The notes beneath the pieces were generated by a model that searched no databases, was not told the DNA's origin, and saw only the letters and a program-made list of their open reading frames with translations. Position numbers and translations under genes: made by a program. Source: Cycas panzhihuaensis (taxonomy: Eukaryota; Cycadophyta). Taken from it: 64,000 nucleotides of DNA. Of the stretch, positions 9,768 through 21,602 are shown piece after piece (position 1 is the first letter of the stretch; every line of letters starts with the position of its first letter). Location of the stretch: the NCBI GenBank assembly GCA_023213395.1, contig CM041465.1, positions 14,508,001 to 14,572,000 of the forward strand, written 5' to 3'.

Positions 9768-10625
9768 CATTCCAACTAATCAACTTATCCAGTTATATAT
9801 AGATGGCCTGATAACAGAGATCCAAGCTAATGTTAAAATTTAAGAACCAAAGGATCTTAACAAGACAATACAGTTAGCCAAAATGCATGAAGATAAACAC
9901 AATGACTTATGCAAAACGGGCATAAATCTTTATATTCCTCCACTTAGTCAACATAATCCTTTACCAAGTGTTCAACATAAATAATTATCAATCAATCTAA
10001 ATCGACCTACCAAACCAATCATTTGAAAAATAAAAATAGAACAAGAAGAGTTAAGAAGAAGAAACCTATGCTTAAGATATGAGGAGAAGTGGGAACATGG
10101 GCATAGATATCAAAGGAACTAGTTATATACAATCAGATTATTTCCTGATGACAATATTGATGAAGAAGAAAAAGGGCTAGAAAATAATCAAGGAAATTTT
10201 CATCATTCAGAACATCAAGAGATCTATTGTAATCTCGAGGTTGACCGTCCACAAATGACATTATCATTTATGAGTAGTTTTAATCAATCAAATACATTAA
10301 AGTTACAAGGATCTATTAAAAATCAAGTTGTAACAATCTTGATAGATTCAGGTAGCACATATAATTTCATTGATCAAAACTATGCACAACAACTGAGGTT
10401 ATTTCTATTAAAGACTCCTCATTTCCAGGTCATTGTTGGAGGAAGTTAGGTAATTTTAGGCCAAGGTATAATGAAGAACCTTAACCTCACATTTAACAAC
10501 ATCATCACTATAGGAGATTTCTACATCATAAATGTCAGAGGTGTAGATATCGTATTGGATAGTCAATGGCTCAGTACACTTAGAACATTTGAACTGAATA
10601 TGGAAAAATAATTTATGCGATTTAA
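9768..10625 (+). pseudogene. Ty3/gypsy gag end and protease, right part of the split gene
   Basis: The frame continues from 1-83 with IPTNQLIQLYIDGL and then AKMHEDKHND, the usual end of the gag domain. A degenerate zinc finger follows at about 10060-10110. An aspartic protease with ILIDSGSTYNFID (about 10336-10374) and VDIVLDSQWLSTL (10546-10578) comes next. In-frame stops are scattered, and the longest open part is 10255-10449. Polymerase and integrase are absent: about 270 bases later the element's PPT and LTR appear, so the interior suffered a large deletion. It belongs to a different gypsy lineage from element 1, with DSGS rather than DNGS at the active site. Confidence 0.75.
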
Positions 10626-10883
10626 GAAAGAATGAAGAACTATCACGTTATCAAGCAAAAGATTGAATAAAACTAAAGTAATACCACGTGAGAATTAGGG
10701 TGAAGAAGTTAAGAAGTAACCACAAGCATTTCAAAAACATAGTCGAGGTTTTCAACAAGAAGAATCTTCTAATAAATGCCTACAACATTTGACTAATTGC
10801 TTAATGGACTCTACTACAACAAAGGACAATGTTTATTTAAAGGACTGCAATCGTTCAACTATGTTTTGTGGGTGAAACATCTT

Positions 10884-10895
10884 AAGGGGAAAGAA
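10884..10895 (+). other. Polypurine tract of the outer gypsy element
   Basis: The purine run aaggggaaagaa lies one base before a sequence starting TGTTAC, the expected plus-strand priming site before a 3' LTR. Confidence 0.6.
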
Positions 10896-10896
10896 T

Positions 10897-11143
10897 TGTT
10901 ACCGACGTCCTTCAAGGGATTAATTAATTGTTGATTAAAGTGAAAAGGCATCTTCAAGAGTTGTAACTTATAATTAAAGGGGTCCATTTTACACCTATAA
11001 ATGAGGCCTCTAATGTATTGTATATCATTCATATCTTTTCAATTAATCATTTGGTCAGTTGACTATAAAATCTCCTCAGTGTTCTTTTGAGCTCTCTTAT
11101 ACAATTGGAAATTATCTTTAGGTTACGAACTAGGTTTGTAACA
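10897..11143 (+). repeat. 3' LTR of the outer gypsy element
   Basis: This 247-bp segment starts TGTTAC and ends GTAACA, a perfect terminal inverted repeat, and follows a PPT. It contains ctataaatg (10995-11003) as a TATA box. The partner 5' LTR must lie left of the window. Immediately to the right begins the 3' untranslated region of copia A in the opposite direction. The gypsy element may therefore have inserted into copia A. Confidence 0.65.
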
Positions 11144-11204
11144 GGTTTTCACGAATGAGATAGAGTATGATGGTCCTTTTGTCATCTCCTTCAATCAATT
11201 AGAG

Positions 11205-12720
11205 ATGGAGGCCTTAAGGCTGAGTTGCCTTTGGAACTGTTCAAACTTTGCCCTCTTTGGTAGTTTGGTAAAGATATTGGCCACTTGATCTGCTATGGAC
11301 AGTACTCCAATTGAATTATGCCTTCATGAACTAGTTCTCTAATCCTATGGACTTTCATGCTTATATGTTTGGTACGATCATGAAATACAAGATTTTTAGC
11401 CATTTGGATTATACACTAATTATCTACATGTAAGATAATAGAACTTGTTTAGGTGGCATTCAATGTATTCAATAATTTTCTAAGTCATATCACCTCCTTG
11501 CTTGTTTCAGAAGCAGCAATATATTTAGCTTTGACAATTGAATCTGCAACTATCTTCTTCCATCTAGATCTCTATGATATTAGTATTGTTCCAAGAAATG
11601 TTACATACCTAGACATAGATCTTCCTATGTATTTATCTCTAGCAAAGTCTAAGTCTGTGTATGCATAAAGTTTAAATTCTATATTGGGTTCATACAACAG
11701 ACCATATTTGTTGGTCATCTTTAGGTACCTCAACACTTGTATTGAAGCTTTCCAGTGATTCTACTTAGGATTTATCATGAATTTTGTAAGAATGTTGACA
11801 TAGTATGTAATATCTAGCCTTGTGTTGGTAGTATAGATGAGACTACCTCCAAGTTACCTATAGAGTGTTGTGTTTGCCTCCCTACTATCACCATCAATTG
11901 AAAGTTTAACATTAGGTTCCATAGGTGTAGCCACTGGTTGAGCACCTTCTAATTTTTTTTTTTTCAGTAGTCCATTGATATATTTTTCTTGGAAGAGAAA
12001 TATTTTTCCATTCTTTTGAGTTATTTCAATTCCCAAGTAATATTTCATCAACCAGAGTTTAGATAATTCAAAAGTTTTAGCAAGGTCCTTCTTCAACTGG
12101 TTGATTACCTGTTCATTATTTCTCATTATTAGTATAATTATCCACAAAGGTTAAGAAGTAAGTGACTTTATTATTTTGATTCTTGATGAACAGTGTTGTA
12201 TTAATGTCTTGATAATTACAAACCTTATATCCAAGTTATCTCATTCTTTCAGACAACTTGGTAAACCAAGCATGAGGGGCTTATTTTAGGTTGTACAAGG
12301 ACTTTCTGAGCCTACAAACCTTATGCTCCTGACCGGTAATCTCGTATCCTTCTGGCTGAGCCATATAAATTTCTTCTTTAAGGTTCCCATTGAGAAATAC
12401 AGTCTTAACATTGAGTTGGTGGATTATCCAACCCTATTGAGCAGCTAAGGCTATAAGAGTTCTGATTGTAAGCCACTTGGTTATAGGAGCAAAGATTTCA
12501 GTATAGTTGATGCCTTCTCTTTACATGAATCCTTTTGCTACCAACCTCACTTTATGTTTTCTTAGGGTTACATCTGATCTGTACTTGTTTTTGAACACCC
12601 ATTTGTTTTGAACTACCTTTCTTTTAAGTGGTAGATCAACAAGCTCTCATGTACCATTCTTGATAAGATATCGGTACTCTTCGTTCACGGAATTTCTCCA
12701 AGCTGTATGCTTTATAACTT
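11205..12720 (-). pseudogene. Copia A reverse transcriptase and RNase H
   Basis: Read on the minus strand, the RT starts near 12640 (VVQNKWVFKNKYRSD). It continues with AQPEGYEITGQEHKVCRLRK near 12310 and the open piece at 12147-11854 (KYYLGIEITQKNGKIFLFQEKY). The catalytic YVDD box reads as FVDN at about 12150, so one catalytic Asp is lost. RNase H follows with recognisable DFARDKY, AASETSKEVI and HDRTKHISMKVHRIREL down to about 11250. Stops often replace Gln or Trp codons. The protein would have copied the element's RNA to DNA. Confidence 0.8.
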
Positions 12721-12899
12721 CTTAGTATGTTAAGGGCTCTTCATTAAGAGAAATATGTAATTCTATTAGTTTAATCTCAGTGGAAAGTAATTCATACATC
12801 CTTGCTTTATGGGCACTTCTAGTGTCAGTTTTGCCTATCTCATCTCATCACATGTCCTTATGTAGCCGGTGGGCTTCACGAAAACCTCGAGTTGGGAAT

Positions 12900-14250
12900 G
12901 AGGTTTTAATTTCCATATCCTCTTGGTCTTCATTTTGATCCTGAAGAGGATCATGCAAAATGTTTAACATGGAGAAAGTTGACGATGTTAGAGAAGATGG
13001 GCCAACCACTAATGTTGGAAAAGGTGGTCCTTCTACTATGGCTTTGTCTTTCTCAACTAGTTATTTTCAAATGATAGTGTTGGATGTGCACACATTGGCT
13101 AAGAGTCATAGCTTATATCCTCTAGGGCTCTACTATCAGATTCCAAGATTTTGAGCAACTATTGAGCATCTCCTCCCTAAATTTTAGAATCTGGACATCA
13201 AATTCAGTAGAATTATTAAATTAGTATGAAGGCATCTTAGAGTCAAGTCTAAGCCATTGATCTTTAGTCTTAGAAAAGATAACATCTCTAGTGATGATGA
13301 TTTTGCACTGTGAAGGTAGAAAAACCTTGTATGTTTTTTTATCCATAGGTTATCCGACAAAGATGCCTTTAAGGGCTCTATTCTAGATCTTATTTCTGTG
13401 TTCCTCCAGAATGTGAGCATAACAAGTAGAGCCAAAAATTTGAAAGTGGGAGATAGAGGGGGTTTATCCATACCATATTTCATGTGGAGAGAGGCCAAAC
13501 TTGGAGGGACCAATAGTGTTGATACAATACACAGTAGTCCAGATAGCTTCAACCCAAAGATAGACAGGGACATTCTTATATACTAGCATAGCATGAGCCA
13601 TGTTCATGATGGTTCTGTTCATGCACTCAGCAACTCCATTTTACTGGGGTGTATCTATAATAGTGGCCTAGTGTTTAATCCCATGGTGATATAGGTATGA
13701 TTCAAACTCATTAGAGGTGTAATCACCATCATTATCAGTCCTGAGTATTTTAATCTTGAATCCAGATTTATTTTCCATGCGAGCATTGAAAGCTTGAAAC
13801 ATAGAAACACCTTTATCTTTCTTTGTAAGAAAAGTAACCCATACTTTCTTGGTAAAATCATCAATGAAAGTAATATAGTACCACTTCTGTTTAAGAGAAG
13901 GGATAGGCATAGGACCACATATATCTGAGTGTACAAGATGCAAAGGTTGGATAGATTTTCACTGACTGTGATGAAAGGGTTATCTTTGAGATTTAGCAAT
14001 GATACATGCTTGACATTTAAAGGGCTTAGAGGAGAGCCTGTGCATACCAGGAAGAGTGGCATGTAATTCTCTTAAATGATCGATTTTGATATGGCCAATA
14101 CGAGCATGCCATAGGGATGTTTGAGACAACTTTTGAGGAGTCAGGTTCATGGTAAAAGTAGAGTCATCATCAACATAGTTAGCTTTAGAGGATGGTGAAC
14201 TAGTTAGGCAAAAATGTTTACCATCAAGAATTCTAGTCATAACCACAGCA
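12900..14250 (-). pseudogene. Copia A integrase with GAG-pre-integrase domain
   Basis: The minus-strand frame at 14246-13980 carries the HHCC zinc region (SLWHARIGHI ... KCQACIIAK). The frame at 13943-13668 carries the catalytic core with HSDICGP and LRTDNDGDY, so the first two acidic residues are present. The third region (NGVAECMNRT, near 13630) follows a frame disruption. After the core comes the usual linker with SHFQIFGS near 13430. It would have joined element DNA to the genome. Confidence 0.8.
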
Positions 14251-14509
14251 TTTGAAGGAGGGTGAATGGCATAAAGAGTTTGATTATTTATAATTACACT
14301 TAGATAAAATCCATGAGAGGCAAGGGTGGATAGGGAGAGTAGGTTTTTCTTCAGAGTAGGAGTATATAAAACATCAATAAGGGTAAATTTAGAAGGCCTA
14401 GGAGTTTCAGGTAAATAGTTCTAAGTCCTTTGACTGGTTGAGATGATTTGTCAACCATGTATACAACACCACAAACTTCAGAGTCAAAATCCTGAAAGAA
14501 CTGGCGATG

Positions 14510-15845
14510 ACAAATCATATGTTATGTTGCTTCAGTATCCATAATCCAAGATGAAGTATTTGAGGTGGTACTGTTTAGAACTCTAAGTAGTAGAGGCAAA
14601 GTGAATAAGCATAGCCATAATAAGCCTCAATATACTTAGTGGATCTGTCAACAACATTTGATGAAGTGGTCCCAATTCTTTAAAGGTGTGCATGATCAAA
14701 TTGCATTCCACTAAAAGCATCTTCAAAAGAAGTATTATCAATATTATATACACCATAGTGCTATTGATAGCTTTGTAGTTTGTTGGTAATAGTTCTATAA
14801 TTTTTGGCATAGTGTCCTTTTCTATGACACCTTTGACACACAATTATTTGTTTTCCAATCCTATAAGAAGTATTGGACTAGTTGGATTATCTATGATTGC
14901 TGGATTTTGGTCCAAGTTGATTATTTTGGCCTTGGACTTGTGACTGTTTTTGTTAGAGTTGATAAGCCTATTGGCCATGAGGATGTTATCCTTGTTGTCT
15001 ACCTTTGCCTCTTCCACGGGAATTACCACCTCTGCGAGAAGATTAACCTTGATTTTTGGTATAAAAAAGATCTTCTTCCACTTTAAAAGTAACATCGACT
15101 AGATCCAATGTAGTAGCAAAGTTGGTATCAAAGGTCTTATCAAATTTGATGAACTTATCAACAAGAGCCTCAAAGTTTAAGGTCTTCAAGGTGCCACTGG
15201 ATTAAAGACTTCCCAGTAGATTTTTATAATCTATGATATGAAGACATGACTAAATCAAGAAAGCCTATGTAATACATTGAGTCTTAAAATCTTTATCGAT
15301 GGCTTGCTTGATTAGATGAAGGAGATTGATTGTCTCACTTGCATATCCTTTCTGCATTTTTTATTTATCCATCTTCAACACTAAGTGAACAAATTCTAAG
15401 TCTAATTTAGTGTCAAAGTTATTCTTTAGAACTTTAAAAACTTTCTATGATGTATCATGTGCAGCTTCATCAATGAGATTATGTAAGGAATATTAATGAC
15501 AAAAAGTATTCCTGCACAAATTTTATCATCATTAAGTTCCCATTGGCATTGAGCTATAGATTTAGTGGGAGCAGTTGGAGCAACTCCTCTAGAAGCAATT
15601 GTAGTAACTGTAGTAACAACAAATGGTGTAAGTTGTAAGTGATCTCTCCAAAGACCTTCATACTTTATAGAATTTCTAACACTAGTGAACCACATGTCCC
15701 AATTTTCTTTCCCTTTAAGAATGTAGTTCACATCTTGCTTGAACTGTAAAGACATAGTATCTTTTGAGAAGGGAATAAATGAATAAGGGACTATAAAAGT
15801 GATGGCAACAAATGACCAATCATTGTTTACAAATAGGATATGCAA
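14510..15845 (-). pseudogene. Copia A gag and protease
   Basis: Gag begins in the minus-strand frame at 15845, most likely at the internal Met of MSLQFKQDVNYILKGKENWD (about 15753). This is the usual copia gag opening, with the Trp-containing motif. The zinc knuckle (14838-14797) reads CQRCHRKGHYAKNY: the last Cys of CCHC is Tyr. The protease motif near 14547-14525 reads WIMDTEAT, where Gly of DTGA is Glu. Frameshifts and stops separate the pieces. Confidence 0.75.
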
Positions 15846-15859
15846 TGAAGCAGTGTAGT

Positions 15860-16492
15860 AGAAGGAAGATGAAGTAAGAATAGTTGCTCAAAGATGAAGC
15901 AAGCAACTTATAGAAAAGTTACCAACACTTGTGACAAATATCAACCTGACACAATAGGAATATGAGAAGTACTATGATTAAAATTAGCCACCAACACTTA
16001 TGGAAAATATTAACTTAATGCAAGAGGAATATGAGAAGCACTATGATGAAAATTAGCCACTAATACTTGCAGAAAATATTAACCTAACACAGTAGGAATA
16101 TGAGAAGCACTATGATTATGATTATACTATGGATTAATTTTACAAATAAGTAAGTGATCAATATACAATATTGTAGGCCAATGTAGAAGCTAATATTATT
16201 GGATGTATACAATTTGAAACTCAAATGTAGGATGCATAATCAACTCAATAACCTCTAACTTGTGTCCAACATATAGTTGAGGTTATTGAAGGGATGCCTA
16301 GGCTTCTAGTAGAATTAAGTTGACCTTCACCCGCGATACTCATAATTGTGCTTAGTAATGAAATCCAAGTCATAACGGAGCCTAAGTACTCCCAATCCTT
16401 ACCCAATTCACCAATGAACAGCTATATACCTCCTTTGAAGAGTGGTATGTGCATACCCATGCCTATGACAGATATTGGATTGGGTATATTTT
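15860..16492 (+). pseudogene. Possible decayed antisense frame in the copia A leader (hypothetical)
   Basis: The plus strand, opposite to the element and diverging from gag, can be read with few stops. The three 23-residue repeats come first, then VQHIVEVIEGMPRLLVEL (about 16269-16322), and then SNEIQVITEPKYSQS and SYIPPLKSG up to a stop near 16492. The copia B leader in the matching orientation (minus strand, near 37760-37640) gives SNEI, then EPRYSQS and NNYIPPPKS. Several stops could come from Gln codons by C-to-T change. The frame relation between copies is not kept further upstream, which weakens the case. No family recognised. Confidence 0.25.
15918..16124 (+). repeat. Three tandem 69-bp repeats
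   Basis: Units start at 15918, 15987 and 16056 and are about 80 percent alike. The unit is a multiple of three. In one plus-strand frame each unit encodes a similar 23-residue segment containing NINL and EYEKxYD. Stops sit at a few codons that are sense in a sister unit. Confidence 0.75.
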
Positions 16493-16775
16493 AATCTTGT
16501 ATTAAATTTTTAGTTTTCCTAGTTGGTTATTAGGATGATCCCTAATTGAGGAATGATGGTATGGCTAACTAAACCTCACAAATATTCCAGTTTAGTATAG
16601 TCCCAAATTAATACACACCTCCTTTATAGCACGACATTCTGCCAACTAAGGTATCTCAACCTTAGTGAGTATGTGAATAGATATAAGATGGTGGAAAATA
16701 ATGTATGTAATGCATTCATTTTAGAGAAAGTGAAAAGATTATTGAATTTGCATCAAACATACATATAACTGAAAG

Positions 16776-16850
16776 TAGAGTGCTTGCTTAGAGTGCTTGT
16801 TTGGAGTGCTTGCTTGGAGTGTCTTTAGAGTGCTTGCTTGAAGTGATTTT
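16776..16850 (+). repeat. Short minisatellite
   Basis: About five degenerate copies of a 13-16 base unit built on gagtgcttgcttg lie in the copia A leader. Confidence 0.6.
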
Positions 16851-17849
16851 AAAGTGCTAAAATGTAATGCTGATAAGTGAGTCAGGACATCAAATATTGC
16901 TTCAATCTAGGTGTTTTTTTATTCACTTTTACAATAGGCTTTTAAGCCTTATAAAAAGAAGAAAAAAAATTACTTCATTTTTTTTCCTTTTTAATACAAA
17001 AAAATAATCTTTATTAAAACAATAATAGCTTTCTCCCATGATAACAAAATTGAGTGCTGATTTTTGTGCTACAAACTAGACTTGGAGATACATCTTCAAG
17101 AAGTCGAATCAGGTCCAAATGAGTTCTACAAAATTTTTTGTAATCCTACAAAGTTGGCAAAATATATTTTTCTAAAATTCTTACTAAAAATAACTACTAT
17201 TCACTAAAATAGCAATAACTTTCTCATACAACAACGAAATTAGGTGCCAATTTTTGTGCTAAAAACTAGACTTAGAGCCACATCTATATAAATTAGAATT
17301 AGTTAATTAGAATTTTGTGGAATTTTTGGCAAACCTATGAAATTTAGTAAGTAGATTTTATTTCTACAAAAAATTTAGCTTACAAATATCTCATTAACAC
17401 ATGATACCATATGAAATTTCTATCACTTTTTTATCACCAAGATCCCAATATGGGCAAGGTGGGAACATATAATAATGGATATTTTAAATAGCTCCAAATT
17501 ATTTAAAAAATGTGAGTAGAACCTCCCTTTACAAACATTCTTCTAAAAGCTAAAAATTTTTAGTAGCATTTCCCTTTGTTAAATGAACAAAAAGAGGGGA
17601 AATAAAAGAAGAATGCGATAGCATAAATGGCTACCAAATAATTGGAATCCTTAGGCCTTACAACTCCTTATATTTTGATTCTAAACCTGAAAAAAAGAAA
17701 GAGAAAGTAAACAATACTAAATATGTTATGATAAAAACTTGAAAATATTTCTAAATCCACTTTCATAATCTCCTTCACCATATGGATTGTGGGGGAAAAG
17801 GAAGTAATGACTCCATTGCAAGTGCAAGTGAAGAATATGAAGGAAGTAA

Positions 17850-17861
17850 GATCTAATACCA
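17850..17861 (-). other. Primer binding site, copia A
   Basis: The minus strand reads TGGTATTAGATC, one or two changes from the standard plant iMet-tRNA site TGGTATCAGAGC. It lies two bases inside the LTR. Confidence 0.65.
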
Positions 17862-17863
17862 CA

Positions 17864-18161
17864 TGAAAAAAGTGGATCTATCCTTCATCTCCATGCACTA
17901 AATATAAAGGTAAACATAGATACAAAAGAGACTTGAGAGAAAGAGAGTAACTCTCACAAAATGGAGAGGTAAGAATGAGCCTCCTCCATTAAGATTTTAC
18001 TTTTATATTAAGAGAGGGAGTATTAGAGTTAGGTGAAATGAAATTACACATAATGCACATGAAAGTGCATTTCACTTAAGTGATCTAATTTAAAGTTAAC
18101 TTAAGACCCCTTTTTGAAATAATCAACTAATGTAATGACCTTGTGATATTAACATATTTCA
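17864..18161 (-). repeat. 5' LTR of copia A
   Basis: This segment of about 298 bp aligns, reversed, with the copia B LTRs (shared blocks around 18155-18060 and 18010-17960). It starts TGAAATATG and ends TTTTCA on the minus strand, next to the primer site. The left partner LTR is missing, so the duplication cannot be checked. Confidence 0.6.
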
Positions 18162-18959
18162 TTATGTTCAAATAATAGGGAACCATAGCTATCATTGTGA
18201 TAGCAAGCTATAATAAGTCTTTGATAGCCATGGGACTTTGCAATACAACCTAAGAAGACTTTAGAGGTAGGAGAGCCATAAAAGAGTACTTCACCTAAGG
18301 GAAAAGAATTAAGCAAACAAAGGGCATTGCAATGGTAAAAAGAATCCAAATTAAGAAAGGGCACGGGGATTAAGTTAGAACAATAATGTGACTAAGGGAT
18401 AGTCAATTGAAGAATTTAAGGCAAGTGGAGCTCAAACAACCTGAGAACAGGGAGTGCAAAAGAATGGAGAGAAAATGGTACTAACACTTGTCCTAAATGT
18501 GTTTGACATTATAAGCCCAAAAAATAAGGCAAACTTACAAGGGAAAATAGAACAAAGTAATATTACAATGAAAAAAGAAATCCTAGGGAAGGAGGAACAT
18601 ATAAATGTGGATGATACCCTAAAGGACCTAAGTAATTACAAGGGAAAGGTGGAGGAAGGACCCTCAGCATATTGAGAAAATAAATTAATAAGGTAACTAT
18701 TTAAAAACTCACTAGACAATGGGTCCAAGTAGTCATATTTAGTGGTCATACCATTGATGATACAAGTGTTAAGGGTACTTGACCCTATTCATTTAAAAAT
18801 CCCATTTCAAAACCCCCATTTGGGAGAGGTAGTGCTGCACCAACTATACCAAATACATCACCCAAACCAAGTAGTGAGAAGAAGGGAACAAAATCCCTAA
18901 AGAAGTCAAACTTAGAGGAAGAAAGGTCACCATCACTAAGAGGGGCACTAGTGTAATTG
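18162..18959. other. Unassigned stretch
   Basis: Two short frames occur here, 18364-18149 minus and 18454-18675 plus (Lys-rich, 73 codons). I recognise neither. The plus frame lies upstream of gypsy D gag and could be part of its leader. Confidence 0.3.
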
Positions 18960-21002
18960 CCAAGGATGGATGACTCAAGGAATTCAGGAAGTTAATATTC
19001 AATTATACATATGATGCTATAGAACACATATACTTATTCTAGAATCTAATTGATATGAAAATTATTACAAATGAGCAAGAGATAAAGGAAAGATTTACTT
19101 GCACCTTGAGGGGAGTACCATCGGCATGGTACAAACAATTGAATAAAATGGAATCTTAGGAAAATACACAAAAGTTAAAGGAAAGATTTCAAAAATTTCA
19201 TAGTAATGAGGTTGTTGAAATTGCCTTAATAGAGATTAAACAAAGACTTAATAAATCAATATTAACTTATATCAGTCATATGAAGATAATTACTACCAGC
19301 ATGATTAATGAGATGGTGAGAGATTATAATGTAAAGAATTATTTTATGAGAGAATTAAATGACAAATTAAGATCTATAATACATGCATATCCTTTAAAAT
19401 CTTTCAAGCATTCATCAGAGATAACCTTGTATTTTGAGGTCAAAATGGATGCCCAAACTAGAGGGCATGATACTGTATTGCTTAAATTATAGAAAGAGAT
19501 AAGGGAAATGAAGCAGATTCAATACAATCAACCTCTCTGCTAGATGGGAAAGTCAAAGGTGGATTCAGAAGTTAAAGCTCTAAGAAAAGAAATGGTAAGA
19601 TTGAATATGAAAACAATAAAAAAAAAGAAAAAAAATAGAAGAAAAAGGATTGAGAATTTAGAATAGAAAAAAGATGCCACATATGCGAAGAAAATTTGCA
19701 TACAACAAAAGAATGTGATTTGAACCCAAAAAATAATGTAATTCATCAAAAAGATAAATGGTACCATATATGTGACATGGATAGTCACAATAGACAATAA
19801 TGCTTTTATAACCCTAATCAGAAAGGGTACAAAGGTCGTGGTCAAGGAAGAGGAAGCAACCCACCCAGGAACATATATACCACAAGGAGTGCATCAGAAG
19901 CCTCAAAGAAGAAGTTGCCAATGGTAAGGTGCTTAATTTATTTGTAATATGGCCATTGGAAGTCTGATTGCCCAACTAAGCAAGAGTTTAAGCACAAGCA
20001 CTTTGTGTATAGCAATTGTGGTCTGAGTGATCATAAAATTGAAGATTGTAAGGGGAAGACAAAGGGGGCAAACATAATAATAATAATTCTAGAAAATAGT
20101 AAAAATGTCAAACTCCAGCATAAGAAAATGGGTAAAGAGATAATAAGTGAAGATTACCCAAACCCTAGAGTGGAAATTGACTAATTTAAGTAAGAAAATC
20201 AAGTTTTGGAAAAAGCAATTCCACAAGAGACAAAAGTAGTATTGCCAATAGAAAAACTAGAGACAAAGTATGTATATGTTAGGAGGAATAAGCAAAAGGA
20301 GAAAGCACCTATATAGGAAGTGTAGCCCCAACCTCGATTGGTCTAAATGGAGGAATTATTCAAGGGATTAACAATAAAGAATATACCTTGAATGTTGTTA
20401 TTAATAGAAAATTTAGTGAAATAACTATGGTTAATTATTCTATTGGAGCAAGTCATTGAAAAGATAAAGATAGGTGTATTACAACATAAAGAATACGTAA
20501 AGAGTTTGAAGAAAGTGATACCATCTTTTGACCCTGATCCCATGGTTATCATAATAGTTTTAAGTGAATTATTCCATGGCATGATTGTTGATGGAGGTGC
20601 AATAGTGAATGTATTACCTATGACAACATGGAAGAAATTAAAAAACCCAAAGTTAGAAGATGCAATATATTCACTCAAATTGTCCAATGAATTCTTGGTC
20701 AAACTAGTGGGCAAATTGTCGAATGTGAAGATGGGCATAGCAAATATTATGGTGTTAGTAGATTTCACCATAGTGGACACAGTGAAAGGGATGGTGCCCT
20801 ATCTAGCACTACTAAGTCATCTATGGTTATACTAAATGGAGTGCCTTCAAAGCTAGAAGGATGTGACCTTTATACTATCAAATGGAGGACATGAAGTGGT
20901 CCTTCTAATGTTGGGGAAAGGAAAATATTTAATCAAGATGGTCCCAAATGATTCCTTGAGCACTATAATTGCTAATGATAAGACATCATCAACATTTGAA
21001 TA
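18960..21002 (+). pseudogene. Gypsy D gag and protease
   Basis: The gag domain is readable at about 19060-19490 (ERFTCTLRGVPSAWYKQL, then LKERFQKF, then an open 70-codon piece at 19280-19492). Knuckle-like Cys/His clusters follow at about 19674-19800, 19929-19972 (the second Cys of the knuckle is replaced) and 20011-20050 (CGLSDHKIEDC). The open frame 20443-20835 is an aspartic protease. IVDGGAIVNVLP holds the active site (Asp codon about 20590), and LLSHLWLY stands where LLGxPWL is expected. Stops are frequent elsewhere. Confidence 0.75.
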
Positions 21003-21339
21003 AATGAACTTGTATCAAACAACAAAGAAAGTACAAACCATGAATAATCTATACAAGTATGAGACTAATACAAAGAGTTTTAGCTTGATAGCTCTTTGAA
21101 TGAAGAGGATATAAAACGATTTATAAATTATTAGATCCAGGAATCCTATGAGGTTGACCCACCTTCTTTTCATTGCAATTTACTTTCTTTTAGTGACATG
21201 GATAACAACAACAATTTTGAGAGCCACAATACTACAAGTCATAGTAGCAAAGGGAAAGATTAATTAAGGGATCATAAGAAGAAACGAACAAAGTATACTA
21301 CACCAAGGAAAAGGTGAAAAAAGATAAGGCATAACTACC

Positions 21340-21560
21340 ATGTCAAGATATAATATTTTAAGAAGGGTGATTAAGTATGGTGATTCGTCAATAAATCCCA
21401 AACACCCTAGGGAGAATTAAAGCTGCATTAGAAATGCCCACATATGATTAAGAAGGTATACAAGAATGGCATTATCCAGCTAAAGAAACTAGCAAGTTAA
21501 CTATTGCCTAAAACGATCAAGGGCAGTAAACTCAAACCTTATCACAACTAGGGTGTGACA
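21340..21560 (+). pseudogene. Gypsy D integrase C-terminal tail
   Basis: One frame with seven or so stops reads as the usual C-terminal end of a Ty3/gypsy integrase: YFKKGD, GELKLH, CPHMIKKVYKNGIIQLKKL and IKGSKLKPYHN. Most stops stand where Trp, Arg or Gln is expected. Only about 340 bases separate it from the protease end, so RT, RNase H and the integrase core have been deleted. Confidence 0.7.
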
Positions 21561-21602
21561 AATCAACCAAAGGAATCAATTAGTTGTATTATATAGTGTT
21601 GC

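Larger units (their letters stand above)
15846..17849 (-). other. Copia A leader region
   Basis: About 2 kb lie between the primer site and gag. I see no gene on the copia strand. The block at 16330-16440 is the reverse complement of 37650-37770 in the copia B leader, so the long leader is a family trait. It contains three 69-bp tandem repeats, a plus-strand frame over them, and a short minisatellite near 16776-16850. The part from 16870 to 17849 is AT-rich with nothing further recognised. Confidence 0.6.
11144..18161 (-). mobile_element. Copia A: decayed Ty1/copia element, 3' end cut off
   Basis: On the minus strand the order is LTR (18161-17864), iMet-type primer site (17861-17850), about 2-kb leader, gag, protease, integrase, RT and RNase H. 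The sequence ends at 11144 against another element's LTR. The gene order (integrase before RT) defines Ty1/copia. It belongs to the same family as copia B: the proteins, the leader and the region after RNase H align throughout. Its 3' LTR is not in the window. There are many in-frame stops and frameshifts. Confidence 0.85.

Noticed and set aside
18149-18364. 71-codon minus-strand frame next to the copia A LTR
   Set aside because: It faintly resembles a copia linker region, but the order of motifs does not fit and part of it lies in the LTR.
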